Shown here: positions 46,316 to 57,059 of the stretch, one piece after another
Layout: each line of letters opens with the position of its first letter
How positions within the stretch are numbered: the stretch's first letter is position 1
NCBI GenBank assembly: GCA_031002005.1
Contig: CM061919.1
Coordinates: 37,599,088-37,663,087 of the forward strand
Length of the DNA: 64,000 nucleotides
From: Vandiemenella viatica
Lineage: Eukaryota; Arthropoda; Insecta; Orthoptera; Morabidae
Direction of reading: 5' to 3'
The notes under the pieces: model-generated
The model's database searches: none
What the model was told of the DNA's origin: nothing
What the model saw: the letters and a program-made list of their open reading frames with translations, nothing else
Translations under genes and position numbers: made by a program

Positions 46316-46812
46316 TTCACGTATATTATGACACACATTTTACGTACGGAATTACGGTGTGATATCTGAGGTATTATATCATTTTATGTACATAACTGAA
46401 GACATCTCTTCATGACTTAAAAAAAAAAAAAAAAAAAAAAAAATTAAGGTCAAGTACAGATTTATATTTCCTACTTCTTAACCATTATTTGTCAAGTGCA
46501 TCAGTTTTAGAACTTTTAAACTAAACAAACACATGCTGATATCAGAAGTTTTTATTTCTGGAAAGAAGTGTTGTGATGTATGTAAAAATAATAATAATAA
46601 TAAAAAATAAAGAATAAACATGGCACTGCTGTGGTATTGCAAAATGATAATGTCAATTTCTAAAGGAACTATTCGCTTTTGCAGGATAAAAAACTATCCT
46701 ATATCACTTTGCACACAATTAACTAACTTTGTGGCAAACTTCATTTAAATCTGTTGAGCTATCAAGGCATGATTGAGACTGACAGTACATCCAAACTTTC
46801 TCATTTATATAG
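45541..46812. other. no gene; homopolymer tracts
   Basis: AT-rich. It contains A tracts at 46267-46311 (about 45 A) and 46420-46442 (about 23 A), each of which could be a poly-A tail, though I cannot assign the sequence before them to a known family. An AATAAT run lies at 46585-46605. Confidence 0.5.
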
Positions 46813-48540
46813 ATATCACTCCTCAGCATTGCTGGCAAAGCTATCGATCGAGTGGTCTTGACAAGACTGGAATCTCTCGCCTCATGTGTCTACCCCGAAT
46901 CACAGTATGGATTTTGTGCCGGCCAGTCCACGAGTGACATGATCTTTACTGTCTGCCAACTTCAAGAAAAATGCTGTGTACCTTTATACATGGCTTTTGT
47001 CAATATAAATAAAGCCTTTTATACTGTTAGCCATACCAGCCTTTACGACATCCTGCAAAAAATTGGCTGCCCACATTACCTTTAATCAAGGCCTTTTTAC
47101 GACAACATGTGGGGTCTGTGATATTTGATGGTGAAGCTTGTGCTGAATTCAAAATAAACTGTGGTGTATGATAGGGTTGTGCCCACACTCTTTGTGATTT
47201 TATTCTCTGTTCTGCTCTTGGCAGCTTTTAAAAACTGTGACATTGTAGTACACTTTCATACAAGAAGTGACTGCCGGCCTCGGTAGCGTAGGGGCTAGAG
47301 TGCTAGCTCCACGTGCAGGTCGCCGGTTCGAATCCAGCCGCGGGCATGGATGTTAAGTGTTGTGTGTCTGTGTGTCCTGTCCGTCCTGTGGCGTCCGCAC
47401 TTTGAAGGCTATATAAACACTGGATTTAACTGATTCACTGGAAGCTTTAATATAACACATTGAGCTGGCTGTATGGCCTCAGCTGCCAAAAGCCATAAAA
47501 AAAAAAAGAAGTGACTATTGACTTTTTAATATAAGTCTATTGAGGTCTATTAAAAAGCTTATTGACCTAATTGTATGTTAACTTCTCTATGCTGACAATG
47601 AGGCTTTTGTTACTAACGCTGAAGACAAGCTTCGGGAGGTGCTCACCAGACTTGGTTTTGCGTGTCATCTGTTCTCGATGAGTGTTAATACCAAGAAAAC
47701 GGTTGTCATGGCTCAGGGTGCACGCAGTCCTCCAAAAATAACATTAGAGAGTGCCCCTCTTCTACAAGTGGTAGGAGACTTCCGCTAACTCGGCTCCATC
47801 ACTTCATCCAACCGGTCCAATCATAAGGAGTTTAACACATGAATCGGCAGAGCCACGACGACCTTTGGAAAGCTGTCCACATGTGTCTGGAGAAACTGCA
47901 AGCTAATACTATCCTCCAAAATTCTTGTATACCATACATGCGTCCTAAGCATCTTATAGTATGCATTGAAGACATGGTCCACTTACACCTGGCAAGAGAG
48001 ACAGCTGAACGCTTTCCATATGTGCTGCCTGCAGACAATACTTGGGAGCCATGTGGCATGACAAAATGAGCAATGAGATTGTTCTGTCTATTACAAAGTG
48101 CCACAGTATTACTGCCATCCTGAAAAAAAGACAACTCCGCTGGCTTGGTCATGTCCATAGAATGGACCCTGTAAGACTACCACGCAAAATCATGCTCAGT
48201 CAGATTGCTCATATTAAGAGACCTGTAGGATGCCCAATGGTAAGGTTTAAGGACTCCTGGAAACATGACTTTGAAATCTTCGGCATGCGCACTTCTGACT
48301 GGGAGGCTTGCTCCAGCTCGATACCCTTATGGGGTCATCATATCGCAACCGGTATGTCCAAACATGACAGGGCATGGTTGGATAAAATAAAGCAGAAAAA
48401 GCTTTTCAAAAGGGAAGTACATCCACTGGACCTCTATTTCGTGAGTGATAGATGTGGCAAGGTTTGTAGTGCCACCATTGGACAACTCAGCCACAGAAGA
48501 AGATGCGATGCACTTAACCATGGCGATAACTGAGTTTCCT
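46813..48540 (+). pseudogene. LINE ORF2, RT and C-terminus, dead and split by a SINE
   Basis: Starts ISLLSIAGKAIDRVVLTRLE, then PESQYGFCAGQSTSDMIFTV and MAFVNINKAFYTVSHTSLYD, where the catalytic Asp of motif A is Asn. A frameshift follows. The C-terminal part (48042-48533) reads KKRQLRWLGHVHRMDPVRLP, IKRPVGCPMVRFKD, SWKHDFEIFGM. It has the typical R-W-x-G-H-V tail of RTE/CR1-like LINEs. A SINE interrupts at 47272-47505. The copy sits inside a minus-strand LINE (44965-45540 and 48560-49530). Confidence 0.8.
47272..47505 (+). mobile_element. tRNA-derived SINE with perfect target-site duplication
   Basis: A box TAGCGTAGGGG (47284-47294) fits TRGYNNARNNG; B box GGTTCGAATCC (47325-47335) fits the consensus exactly, at the normal spacing for a polymerase III promoter. 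A unique body and poly-A follow. AAGAAGTGAC flanks both sides (47262-47271 and 47506-47515). The intact boxes and perfect duplication mark it as younger than its LINE host. It is a third SINE family. Confidence 0.95.
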
Positions 48541-48559
48541 CACAGTAACTATAACTATT

Positions 48560-49530
48560 ATCTGCGAAGATGTTGGGGCCAATATATATCTACTAATAAG
48601 ACAATGTCATCAGCAAATCATAGCAAACTAAGTATTTTCCTTGAACACTTATTCCACATTCAAATTTTTCTTTCACTTCCTTGATTGCTTTCTCTATATA
48701 CAAGTTGCTAATTAATGGAGATAGACTACAACCTTGTCTCACACCCTTTTTAACTGATGCATGTCTTTCCTGATTCTCTACTTTTATGCAGCCACTTGAT
48801 TCTTATATAGATTGTAAAGTATTCTTCCACCTCAGTACTTTAGACCCAACTTCTTTAAAATTTTGAACATCTTGTCCCACCTAACATTATCAAAAGCTTT
48901 TTCTAAATCAATAAATGCCAAAAAAGTATCTTTGTTTTTCTTGATCCACCCTGCAAGTATCAATCTTAAAGGAAGTCAGAATTGCTTCTCTCGTACCACG
49001 ATTTTTCCTAAACCCAAACTGACCATCTCTTCTGCTACACTTTCAATTCTTCTGTATATTATTCTGGTCAGTAATTTTGAAGCATGTGATGTTAGACTTA
49101 TGGTGCGATAATTCTAAAAATTTTCCGTTTGTACTTTCTTCAGAAGTTGTGAAGATGAAACTTTTATTAAAAGCCAATGGAATTTCTTCTGTTTCATATC
49201 TTTCTGAGATAAGGTTGAATAATCTTTGGATTCCTTCTTCTCCTAAGGATTTCAGAAGTTCTGCTGGGATCTCATCAACTGCCTGATTTGATTTTAAGTC
49301 ATTCAAAGCTCTACCAAATTCTGTCATAAAAACAAGATCTGCTAAATCATCAATGTCGACATCACCTTTCTTTTCCATTATGCTATTATTCAAGACATCC
49401 CCATCAAACAGTTTCTCTATGTATTCCTTCCATTGGTGGTCTCTATCTTCTGAGCCTAAAAGAGGTTTCCCATCAGCTGCTTTAATGTTTAATTTCTCCA
49501 AAATTTTGTTTGATTTTCCTATATGCTATT
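48560..49530 (-). pseudogene. LINE ORF2, linker and RT region
   Basis: From 49501 down: MEKLNIKAADGKPLLGSEDR, QWKEYIEKLFDGD, RALNDLKSNQAVDEIPAELL, then a frameshift, QFGFRKNRGTREAI, motif A lost, KGVRQGCSLSPLISNLYIE (motif B) and a degraded F-A-D-D region by 48600. This is the CR1/RTE-like LINE whose 5' scrap is at 1-107. The minus-strand copy continues at 44965-45540. Confidence 0.8.
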
Positions 49531-49642
49531 TACTTTACCTACTACTGTTTCCTTTCCTACTACTTTTCTTGCAGCCATTTTTCTATTTTCACATTTCCTG
49601 TTTATTTGATTTGTAAATTGTCTGTATTGCTCTGTTTGGATT

Positions 49643-50150
49643 GTTTACATTTTGTAGACAGTACTAGTTAGTTGCGTTTGAACAGTCGCCGAGTGAAGTA
49701 GCTTATTTTGTTGTTATATTTTATCTGTAGTGGTGTGGGGATTTGATTAGTGCAATCTCTGAGTGTTTACATTCTGTAGACAGTACTAGTTAGTAGCGTT
49801 TGAACAGTCGCCGAGTGAAGTAGCTTATTTTGTTGTTATATTTTATCTGTAGTGGTGTGGGGATTTGATTAGTGCAATCTCTGAGTGTGTACATTTTGTA
49901 AACAGTGTTTAGCATTCGGTGAGGACAGTAGCGTATTTTCGTTTTGTATTTGAACTTTAGTGGTGTGTAGATTTAGTTAGTGTAATCTGTGAGTGTTTAC
50001 TTTTGTGGAAAGTAGAGGTTAGTCAGACTTAAGCAGTCGTTGAGGACAGTAGCGTATTTTTGTTTTATATTTTATCTTTAGTGGTGTGTCGATTTAGTTA
50101 GTGCAATCTCTGAGTGTTTATATTTTGTACAAAGTACAGGTTATTTCGAT
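49643..50150 (+). promoter_or_regulatory. 5' UTR tandem monomers of the LINE, about four units
   Basis: Units start near 49643, 49763, 49886, 49994 and a partial one at 50115, each about 108-122 bp with TAGTGGTGTG, GTGCAATCTCTGAGTGT, ACAGTACTAGTTAGT and CAGTCGCCGAGTGAAGTAG. Units 1 and 2 are nearly identical; 3 and 4 are more distant. By analogy with monomers in mouse L1 this is probably the internal promoter; that role is inferred from position only. Confidence 0.7.
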
Positions 50151-50191
50151 TTTCTTATCTTTTATTCTTTTTCGCGTTTTTCAAAAGCAGA

Positions 50192-50590
50192 ATGGCTAGG
50201 GACTGTGATTGCTGTGTGCAGATGCGAGCTGAGGTGGCTGATCTCCGCGCACAGCTTGCAGCGGTGTTAGCGAAAGTTACACAGCTGGAAGCTGCCGTTA
50301 AAGGTTGCAGCAGATGTAATATTGGGGAAACTAATGTAGCAATGCCTATAACATATTCTCCCATATCGACCGTCGTACCTGGAACCCAGGCTGTGTCTCG
50401 GTCGCCTGTTGGTGACTGGCGTATGGCCTCTAAACTTAGAAGTCGCACACGGGGGCAGTCGAGCAGGCTTAAAGGCCAAGATGCTGAACTTATTCGACTG
50501 TCCAACCGGTATGATGTATTGTCGGAGGCTGACACAGTCCCACAATTGTCATCCTGCGAGTTGACGGCCCCCCCAGCGCGCCAGGTCTGA
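50192..50590 (+). pseudogene. LINE ORF1, N-terminal coiled-coil part
   Basis: ATG at 50192 is the first after the monomers. It encodes MARDCDCCVQMRAEVADLRA and VLAKVTQLEAAVKGCSRC, a Cys-flanked heptad coiled coil, then a Ser/Arg-rich linker (SKLRSRTRGQSSR). ORF1 proteins of this kind form trimers that bind the element RNA. The frame stops at 50590, and the esterase-like part resumes in another frame, with the central part of that domain apparently missing. Confidence 0.7.
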
Positions 50591-50634
50591 GCAATCACAG
50601 AAGGGGATTTTGGTATTAAGGAGCGCTTGTCGCC

Positions 50635-51795
50635 TTGGGTCGGAGGTTATCCTCTCTTCCTTCCGGCGGCTTGGCTGAAAGGGTGAACTCTGTGGCCAGT
50701 GGCCGCAAGATATCGGCAGAGCTAACCATCTGTAGCATTGTAGACAGAGTTGATTGTGGACCTCTGGTTCAGAGCCGTATTGAGGGGCTGAACCAGAGAC
50801 TACGACGTTTCTGTGATGATATTGGCTGCAGATTCCTCGATCTTCGCCATAGGGTCGAGTCATGTAGGGTTCCCTTTAATAGGTCAGGTGTGCACTACAC
50901 ACGTGAATCGGCTACACGGGTGGCAGGGGCCGTGTGGAATGAACTGGGTGGTTTTTTTAGGCTGAAGGAGGAAGACCCGAAACACGAAATACAGTTACGG
51001 GCAACCCAATCAGATGTAACACCGGAATGTAGGAGGAGCGTAAAAGAATCTCGACAGTTAAAAGTTCTCATGATTAACTGTAGAAGCGTTTGTAACAAAC
51101 AACCAGAACTTGATAGTATTATTTGTAGCACAGAGGCGGATATCGTTATCGGTACAGAAAGTTGGCTAAAACCGGAAATAAGTTCCGCCAAAATTTTTAA
51201 AGATAGCACGAATGTTTTTCGTAAGGACAGATTACATTCTCATGGAGGTGGGGTATCTCTCCCATGTAATGAAATAGAAGTCGATACGATCTGTGAAATC
51301 ATATGGATTAAACTCAAAGTTGCAGGGTCAAAACTCATCATAGGCGCCTTCTACCATCCACCCGATTCCGACATAGCTATCGCCGAGGAGTTAAGAAATA
51401 ATGTAAACAGTATAGCTAGCCATTTTCAGGATCATGCTATGATTCTGGGAGGCGACTTCAATCTGCCTTATATTGACTGGCGTAATTACGTTCACATTAC
51501 AGGTAGCAGGGATAAGGCAGCTTCTGAAGAAATTCTCGATTTGTTGTCAGATAATCATCTCGAGCAGCTAGTTAATGAACCTACGCGGTGTCATAACGGT
51601 AGCGAAAAATATTTTAGATCTGCTGATTACCAACAGGCCAGAATTATTCACCGAAATTTCAACGACCACAGGTATAAGCGATCACAAAGCGGTAATTGCA
51701 ACTATCAGACTAATGACCAAAGCGAAAAAAGGAGAAAACGGCGGATTGTATACAAATTCAGCAAGGCCTCTAAGGACTGTTTTAGAACTACCTGA
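50635..51795 (+). pseudogene. LINE ORF1 esterase-like end joined to ORF2 endonuclease
   Basis: The first 110 residues read AELTICSIVDRVDCGPLVQS, EGLNQRLRRFCDDIGCRFLD, NRSGVHYTRESATRVA. This is the end of an SGNH-type esterase domain with its catalytic Asp/His pair likely in the SGVHYT region; CR1/L2 ORF1 proteins carry such a domain. Without a stop the frame goes on to the apurinic-type endonuclease: MINCRSVCNKQPELDSII, VIGTESWLKPE (catalytic Glu), GAFYHPPDSD and ILGGDFNLPYIDWR (Asp and Asn). A frameshift near 51600 moves the rest, including GISDHKAVIATIRL with the catalytic Asp-His, to the frame 51575-51802. Confidence 0.75.
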
Positions 51796-51842
51796 GGAAT
51801 AATTACCATAACTTCAAGTCAAAAAATTACACCATTGAAGAG

Positions 51843-53500
51843 ATGTGGCATCGATTTATACGAATAGTCAGGGAAGGTATGGATATACATATACCGAAGC
51901 GGATAATAAATGGGGAAGGATGGTCCACCGTGGTACACATGCAAAGTCAAAAGATTACTCAAAAAACAAAGGACGATACACGCACGCTCAAGAAGGATTT
52001 AAGAGGACATATTAAGAATGTAATGCGTGAGGCCTTCAACGATTTTCATTCCAACTCTCTCTCTAAGAGTCTCACAGAAAACCCAAAGAAATTCTGGTCG
52101 TATGTACGAAAAGTCAATTGTACCAATAGCAATATACCAGCACTAATTCGTGAAAGTTCAGAGGTTAATGAAAGCCGCGATAAAGCTAACGTACTAAATA
52201 CTGTATTCAAAAATTCATTTACTGATAAAAATAATGATAGTGTTCCCGTTTTCCCACGCCGTGTCGAGTTGGTGATGGAATCATTACGGATAGATTCTAC
52301 AGGTATCATAAAGCAATTAGAGATCCTGAAGTGGGGGAAAGCACCGGCCCAGACGGAATTCCAGTAAGAATATTTCCAGAACTATGTGGCGGAAATTGGC
52401 CCATTTCTGTCTGATATATTCAGTAAATCATTAGAAGAGCGAAAAGTACCTTCAGACTGGAAAATCGCAGCAAGTAACTCCGATTTTCAAGAAAGGCGAT
52501 CGAAGTGATCCTGGAAATTATCGTCCAATATCTATAACATCTGTTTGTAGTAGAGTTATGGAGCATATTATATGCTCGAACATTATGAAATTTCTAGACG
52601 ATAATAATTTGCTTACAACAAATCAACACGGATTTCGGAAGAAAAGATCATGTGAAACACAGCTGGCCCTATTTACACACGACGTAATGATAAGTTATCG
52701 ATGCAGGTTCACAAGTAGATGCAATTTTTTTAGATTTTCAGAAAGCCTTTGACTCTGTGCCACACAACCGCCTTTATAGCGAAGCTACGAGCGTACGGTA
52801 TATCGGATCAGCTTTGTGAATGGATAAAGGATTTTCTAACTGGTCGGTCAGCAGTATGTCGTCGTTGAAGGAGAAAGTTCTTCTAGTCTAGATGTTACAT
52901 CGGGGGTACCTCAAGGAAGTGTAATAGGACCACTTCTTTTTTTAATTTTTATAAACGATCTCGGAGACAAAGTGAAAAGCCTTTTTAGATTGTTTGCTGA
53001 TGATGCGGTTATTTATAGGGAAGTAAGGAATTTGGCCGATTGCTTAGAAATTCAGCGTGATCTGGATATTATTTTGGCATGGTGCGCTGAGTGGCAACTT
53101 ACGCTAAATTGTAAAAAGTGCAAGACAGTGAGCATAACTAACAAAAAGAATCCAATTGTTCAGAAATACGAGTTAATCAATTCAGTTATTGATATGGTCG
53201 ACTTCTATGAAATATTTGGGAGTAACAGTACAAAGGAACATGAAATGGGACTTACACATTAATTCGTTGGTAGGTAGAGCTAATTCTAGGCTGCGATTCA
53301 TAGGTCGAATATTGAAAAATTGTAATGAACAAACAAAGGAGATAGCGTACAAATCTCTTGTGCGTCCACATTTGGACTATTGTTGTGCCATTTGGGATCC
53401 GTTTCGTAAGGGGTTGATCGAAAGTATAGAGAAAGTACAGAGAAGAGCCGCTCGATTCGTGACCGCTTGCTATAGTACTTATGAAAGCGTACAGAACTGA
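51843..53500 (+). pseudogene. LINE ORF2, linker, RT and C-terminus, several frameshifts
   Basis: Linker frame 51843-52367 has LTENPKKFWSYVRKVN. RT pieces follow in changing frames: GPDGIPVRIF (52340), a region with NYRPISITSVC (52520), LLTTNQHGFRKKRSCETQLA, motif A near 52735 (FLDFQKAFDSV in shifted frame), GVPQGSVIGPLLFLIFINDL (motif B, 52905), LFRLFADDAVIYREVR (motif C, both Asp kept), then YLGVTVQRNMKWDLHI and RPHLDYCCAIWDP. The key residues persist, but five or so small indels break translation. Confidence 0.8.
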
Positions 53501-53820
53501 TTAGTAGACTAGGCTGGGAGTCTCTGTTAGATAGACGACGCACGTTTCGTTTAAACTTATTGGTAAACATGCGTACTCCCACTTTCACTCATGAGTGTAG
53601 TGAAATACTTCGTCCACCAACCTATTTGAGCCGGAATGACAGGATAGATAAGATTAGAGAAATAAGGTGCCGCAATGATTCTTATATGAATTCTTTTTTC
53701 CCTCGTACCATTAGGGATTGGAATGCACAACAAAGAGATTAGCTTTGGTGCTGAGCAACATCTGCCACCCACAATTTTGTGAATTGCAGAGTATATATGT
53801 AGATGTAGATGTACCTGCTT

Positions 53821-54400
53821 CATCCTGAGCCTGTGAGCACCACTAGCAGGTGAGGTTTCACTAAGTACGGCATACTCCTAAATGGATAGGGCAAGGGGGT
53901 ACTTTCAGAGTTGTTGATTAAAGTTGTAAGGGATCCCATTTCCAGTGATTGATGGGGTGAGGACTGTGCCTTTTTTTAGGTTAGGGGCTGCTGGTGAGGG
54001 GATGGTACTACATGTTCAATGGGATACTAACTTATCACAAAGCCAGTAATAAGTGTGTTACTGATGAACCGTAGAAGTATAACGAACAAAGTAGGAAAAT
54101 TTGCAAACTTAACAGATATAACTGAAGGAATAAGTGATCATGAAGCAGTTCTGATGGATATTAGATGATTCAGTAAACAAGTGGAAAAAACTGAAGGGAC
54201 AAATAGGTAGAATTATAACAGGCATAGATTTCAAACTTGAAGAGATATTTCGAGGAAAGTTTCCGCAAATGAATGCACGGCAGAAGTACAGAAGAGCAAA
54301 GAGGGAAGAGTTCAAGGAGATGATAAAAAAGAAATATTTGTTCAAAAACTAAAAATAAAGAGCACTACAGAAACTACATACTATAATAGGGAGGTGAGGC
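53821..54400 (+). pseudogene. LINE ORF1/endonuclease junction fragment
   Basis: Matches the minus strand of 61250-61700: TTTCACTAAGTACGGC, GGGGTACTTTCAGAGTTGTT, GGGGCTGCTGGTGAGGGGAT. Translated: LMNRRSITNKVGKFANLT, which opens the endonuclease, then directly GISDHEAVLMDI, which closes it, so the middle of the endonuclease (about 150 residues) has been deleted. The remainder, to about 54400, is the linker before the RT. Confidence 0.7.
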
Positions 54401-54748
54401 AGTTAAAGAGGTTGGTTATTTATTGTTTGATCTTTAACAAGACATAAAAAGGTGAAGGAAAATGTGAGGACAAATGTGAATATCACAATCTTGTACCAAC
54501 TTATATCTCTAAATTATAATTTATCCAATCAACTGCAACTGATTGACACATCACGTATTTCCACTATTAGTTCCCTTGTGTGTTTGAAGAGGGCAGTCAA
54601 AATTGATGTGATGGATTGTCTGTAATGTGGCTCCAGTCACAATTTGCAGAACTGACCCTGCTCCATTTGCATAAAAAGAAGTCGCATCTGCCTTGTCCTA
54701 TTTGATCGAATGACGAATCTTCATTGCCTTTGGGAGATTGAATCCTTC
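54401..54748. other. no recognised feature
   Basis: No motif or repeat supported between the LINE fragment and the SINE. Confidence 0.5.
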
Positions 54749-55679
54749 TAACTGTAGTGATTTTTTTTTTTTAATCTGCTTAACGTCTCTCTAACAGCGA
54801 GGTCATTAGAGACGGGAAAGGATGGGGGGCAAGGAATGGGAAGGAATTCGGCCAAGGCCTTTTGAAGGAAGCATCCCGGCATTTGCCTGGAGTGATTTGG
54901 GAAACCATGGAAAACCCAAATCTGGATGCCCGGACGGGGATTTGAACCGCCGCACAGTGGGCCAGAATCTTAAAAACGTGGCCAAAAAGGAAAAAAAAAA
55001 GTTTTTGGATGGGAATTTTCGACTATTAGGTTGGCTACAGTAATGTTGGAACTACTGAATACCGATTGTTTGGACGATCAATTGTTCATTTCCTCCTTTA
55101 TATTTCATGTCAAAGTCGGCACTTCATTGCTAGCGGTGCATGCAGCCAACCAGGCTACAAAATAGTATTATCGTTAAAGATAAATATTTGTGTTCTGTGT
55201 AAGTGAAACGAAGATTTAAATATGGACGGTGTTCCAGGCAGTATGTACTAATTAAAATACATTTATGTCATTATTAAATCATTAATTACACATCTTTTTT
55301 TAATTAACTTAATACCGGAAAATGCGCGAGAAAATTTTAAAATGTGCTTAAAAAAATAGAGATAAGTTACGAATTCCACGATATTCCGCTTTCTTTTGCA
55401 CTGTGTCCGCAAGTATATATTATTACCTTAGTGAATTAACCTTCAAATCCACCTACTAGTACCAACTCCGACTTTGAACCATGTTTTAAGCGATGCTTGC
55501 AAAATGTTTGGTTATTTTAAAAAAATGAAATTATTAATATTATGTTAATTTTTTCATTAATAATTATGAAAAAGTACATTTTTTTGAAACACAAATATTC
55601 TACATACTTTGTGGAGTTACTTTTTAACACTTTCAAATACGTGTTAAGAAATAAGTATTAAATAAATTAATAATAATGA

Positions 55680-56002
55680 GAACTGTCGGAGGATGCTCAA
55701 GAATCAACCAATAAGTTGATAAAGCAATATCACATAAGTTTTTCTCGAAAGTTTTCCGGACCTAAGAGTATGTAAGACGTGTTCGGGAGATTGTTGGCAA
55801 CCACAGACTTCCACATTTCTTCTCTACGCAAATCATCAAATAAACTGAAGAGTTTGTCGTCAGAAGCCGTTGCCCTCTTAGTTCCTGTGCCGGAAGATTA
55901 TGAAGATTCCGATGTAGATGATGAGAAACAGTCTTTGAAGATGATGACGATTCAGCTGAAGATGCAGAAGAAGAAGATAATGAAGATAAAAAAGAAGAAT
56001 AA
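55680..56002 (+). pseudogene. C-terminal remnant of an unidentified protein inside the Transib-like element
   Basis: Translation reads SEDAQESTNKLIKQYHISFS then RKFSGPKSM, a stop, DVFGRLLATTDFHISSLRKS, KSLSSEAVALLVPVPEDYED, a frameshift, and an acidic end EDDDDSAEDAEEEDNEDKKE before TAA at 56000-56002. Similar C-termini (AQE-x-x-NK followed by FSRK, then LL-x-x-SDP-x-ISSLR) seem familiar to me from uncharacterised repeat-encoded proteins of invertebrates, but I cannot name the family. It sits near the right end, as the last part of a transposon gene would. The N-terminal part is absent. Confidence 0.4.
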
Positions 56003-56194
56003 AATGACAACTTTTAATTATAATCACAAACAATTTACTAACTGTAATTGAAATAAATAAAAAATTTGTAATATTTTATACTATTTTCTATCCTCTATTT
56101 GGTACTTTTTTCGAGCTTTCCACTTTTTGAGCTTATATTTTTAACCATAAACTACAACAACCTCTAAATATTGACTTTTATATAAATAAAAAGA

Positions 56195-56600
56195 ATTTTA
56201 CCAATTTTTGTCCGCCATCTTGGATCCACCATTTTGTTTTTTTTTTAATATTTGAAGTCATATCTTCATCATCAATCTCAATAAATCCCTACAAATTACT
56301 TTTATATGAATAAAACGACTTTTATCAATATTTGTCCGCCATATTGGATCCGCCATTTTCTTTTTTCACTTTTTGATACCATATTCTTGATCACTAACTT
56401 CGATAACCTTTACGTACTAACTTTCGTACAAATTGAACAACTCTAGCAACCTCGATAATTCCACAAAAATTACTTTTATATGAATAAAACGACTTTAGCA
56501 ATATTTGTCCGCCATCTTGGATCCGCCATTTTCTTTTTTCACTTTTTGATATTATATTCTTAATCAGCAACTTCGATAACCTTTACATACTAACTTGGTA
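56195..56600 (+). repeat. three subterminal repeats
   Basis: TTTGTCCGCCATCTTGGATC followed by CGCCATTTTC occurs near 56206, 56329 and 56504, each followed by a T-run, CTTTTTGATA and a TTCGATAACCTTTAC-type stretch. Units are about 125 and 175 bp. Subterminal repeats of this kind can be transposase-binding or regulatory; here they are only seen, not shown to act. Confidence 0.7.
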
Positions 56601-56723
56601 CAAATTGAACAACTTTTTATATTTTGGCCAGCTTTTTGCGATTCTGGACCACTGTGCGCCGTCCTCCCGAATACAAGGCCAAAACGCTAGCCGTTACACC
56701 ACCACGCTTGGTAACTATACTGA

Positions 56724-57050
56724 TGAGTCCTCAACTAGATGTTTATCAGCTACCGATGACTGCTCCCATTGAGTTATCCATAGCTTGTTGATTTTGAAAG
56801 AGGACCTGTAAGAGGTTTCCCTGATTTCAAATGATGGAGTTTCTCTTGAGTAATATCTTGATTTATAGATAACTGAGGATTCTCACAATGCTTTTCCAGA
56901 ACTTCAGAAGAACTTCTAATTTTTTTAGTGCTGGAGGTGAAATTTTAAAGATTACTGAAGGTTGGTAAGAAGAAAACGTAACAGAGTTAAGATATGGCTG
57001 AGTAGTAGGGAATATTTGAAACAACTAAACAACATTTCCATTCATCATGA
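56724..57050. other. no recognised feature
   Basis: Short spacer with no motif supported. Confidence 0.5.
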
Positions 57051-57059
57051 ATGATAGTG

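Larger units (their letters stand above)
49643..53811 (+). mobile_element. nearly full-length LINE (CR1/L2-like) with 5' UTR monomers
   Basis: Order: tandem 5' UTR (49643-50190), ORF1 (50192-50590 and esterase-like part in 50635-50980), endonuclease (51061-51720), RT (52330-53260) and C-terminus to 53500, then a 3' UTR ending TATATATGTAGATGTAGATG. The tail is a short microsatellite, as in CR1/L2 elements. About six frameshifts break ORF2. Flanking target duplications were not found. Confidence 0.85.
54953..56656. mobile_element. Transib-like DNA transposon, 1704 bp, non-autonomous
   Basis: The ends begin CACAGTGGGCCAGAATC and, read inward from the right, CACAGTGGTCCAGAATC; 26 of the first 31 bases agree. 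CGCCG stands on both sides (54948-54952 and 56657-56661), and removing the element with one CGCCG restores the SINE. A CACWRTG start and a GC-rich 5-bp duplication are hallmarks of Transib, the family related to RAG1. The first 7 bases equal the V(D)J recombination signal heptamer CACAGTG. In both ends 12 bases follow and then an A-rich block (AAAAACGTG, AAAAAGCTG). No RAG1-like catalytic frame is seen inside. Confidence 0.7.
54761..56711 (-). mobile_element. tRNA-derived SINE split by a Transib-like element
   Basis: Left part 54761-54952 and right part 56657-56711 join into one copy of the family at 26063: poly-A side at 54761, CATGGTTTCCC, then after the break CATTCGGGAGG-type sequence and ACCAAGCGTGGTGGTGTAAC. 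Flanks TAACTGTAGTGA (54749-54760) and TAACTATACTGA (56712-56723) agree at 10 of 12, a decayed target duplication. Confidence 0.85.

Noticed and set aside
47284..47335. Possible tRNA gene
   Set aside because: The A and B boxes belong to a SINE with poly-A and a perfect target duplication; no cloverleaf with an acceptor stem can be drawn.
50155..50863. Minus-strand frames opposite the LINE ORF1
   Set aside because: Shadows of the coding strand, whose coiled coil and esterase-like parts are clear.
54953..56656. hAT or CACTA classification for the CACAGTG element
   Set aside because: hAT would give 8-bp and CACTA 2-3-bp duplications; the flanks agree over exactly 5 bases (CGCCG), and the SINE reading frame of bases is restored by removing 5.
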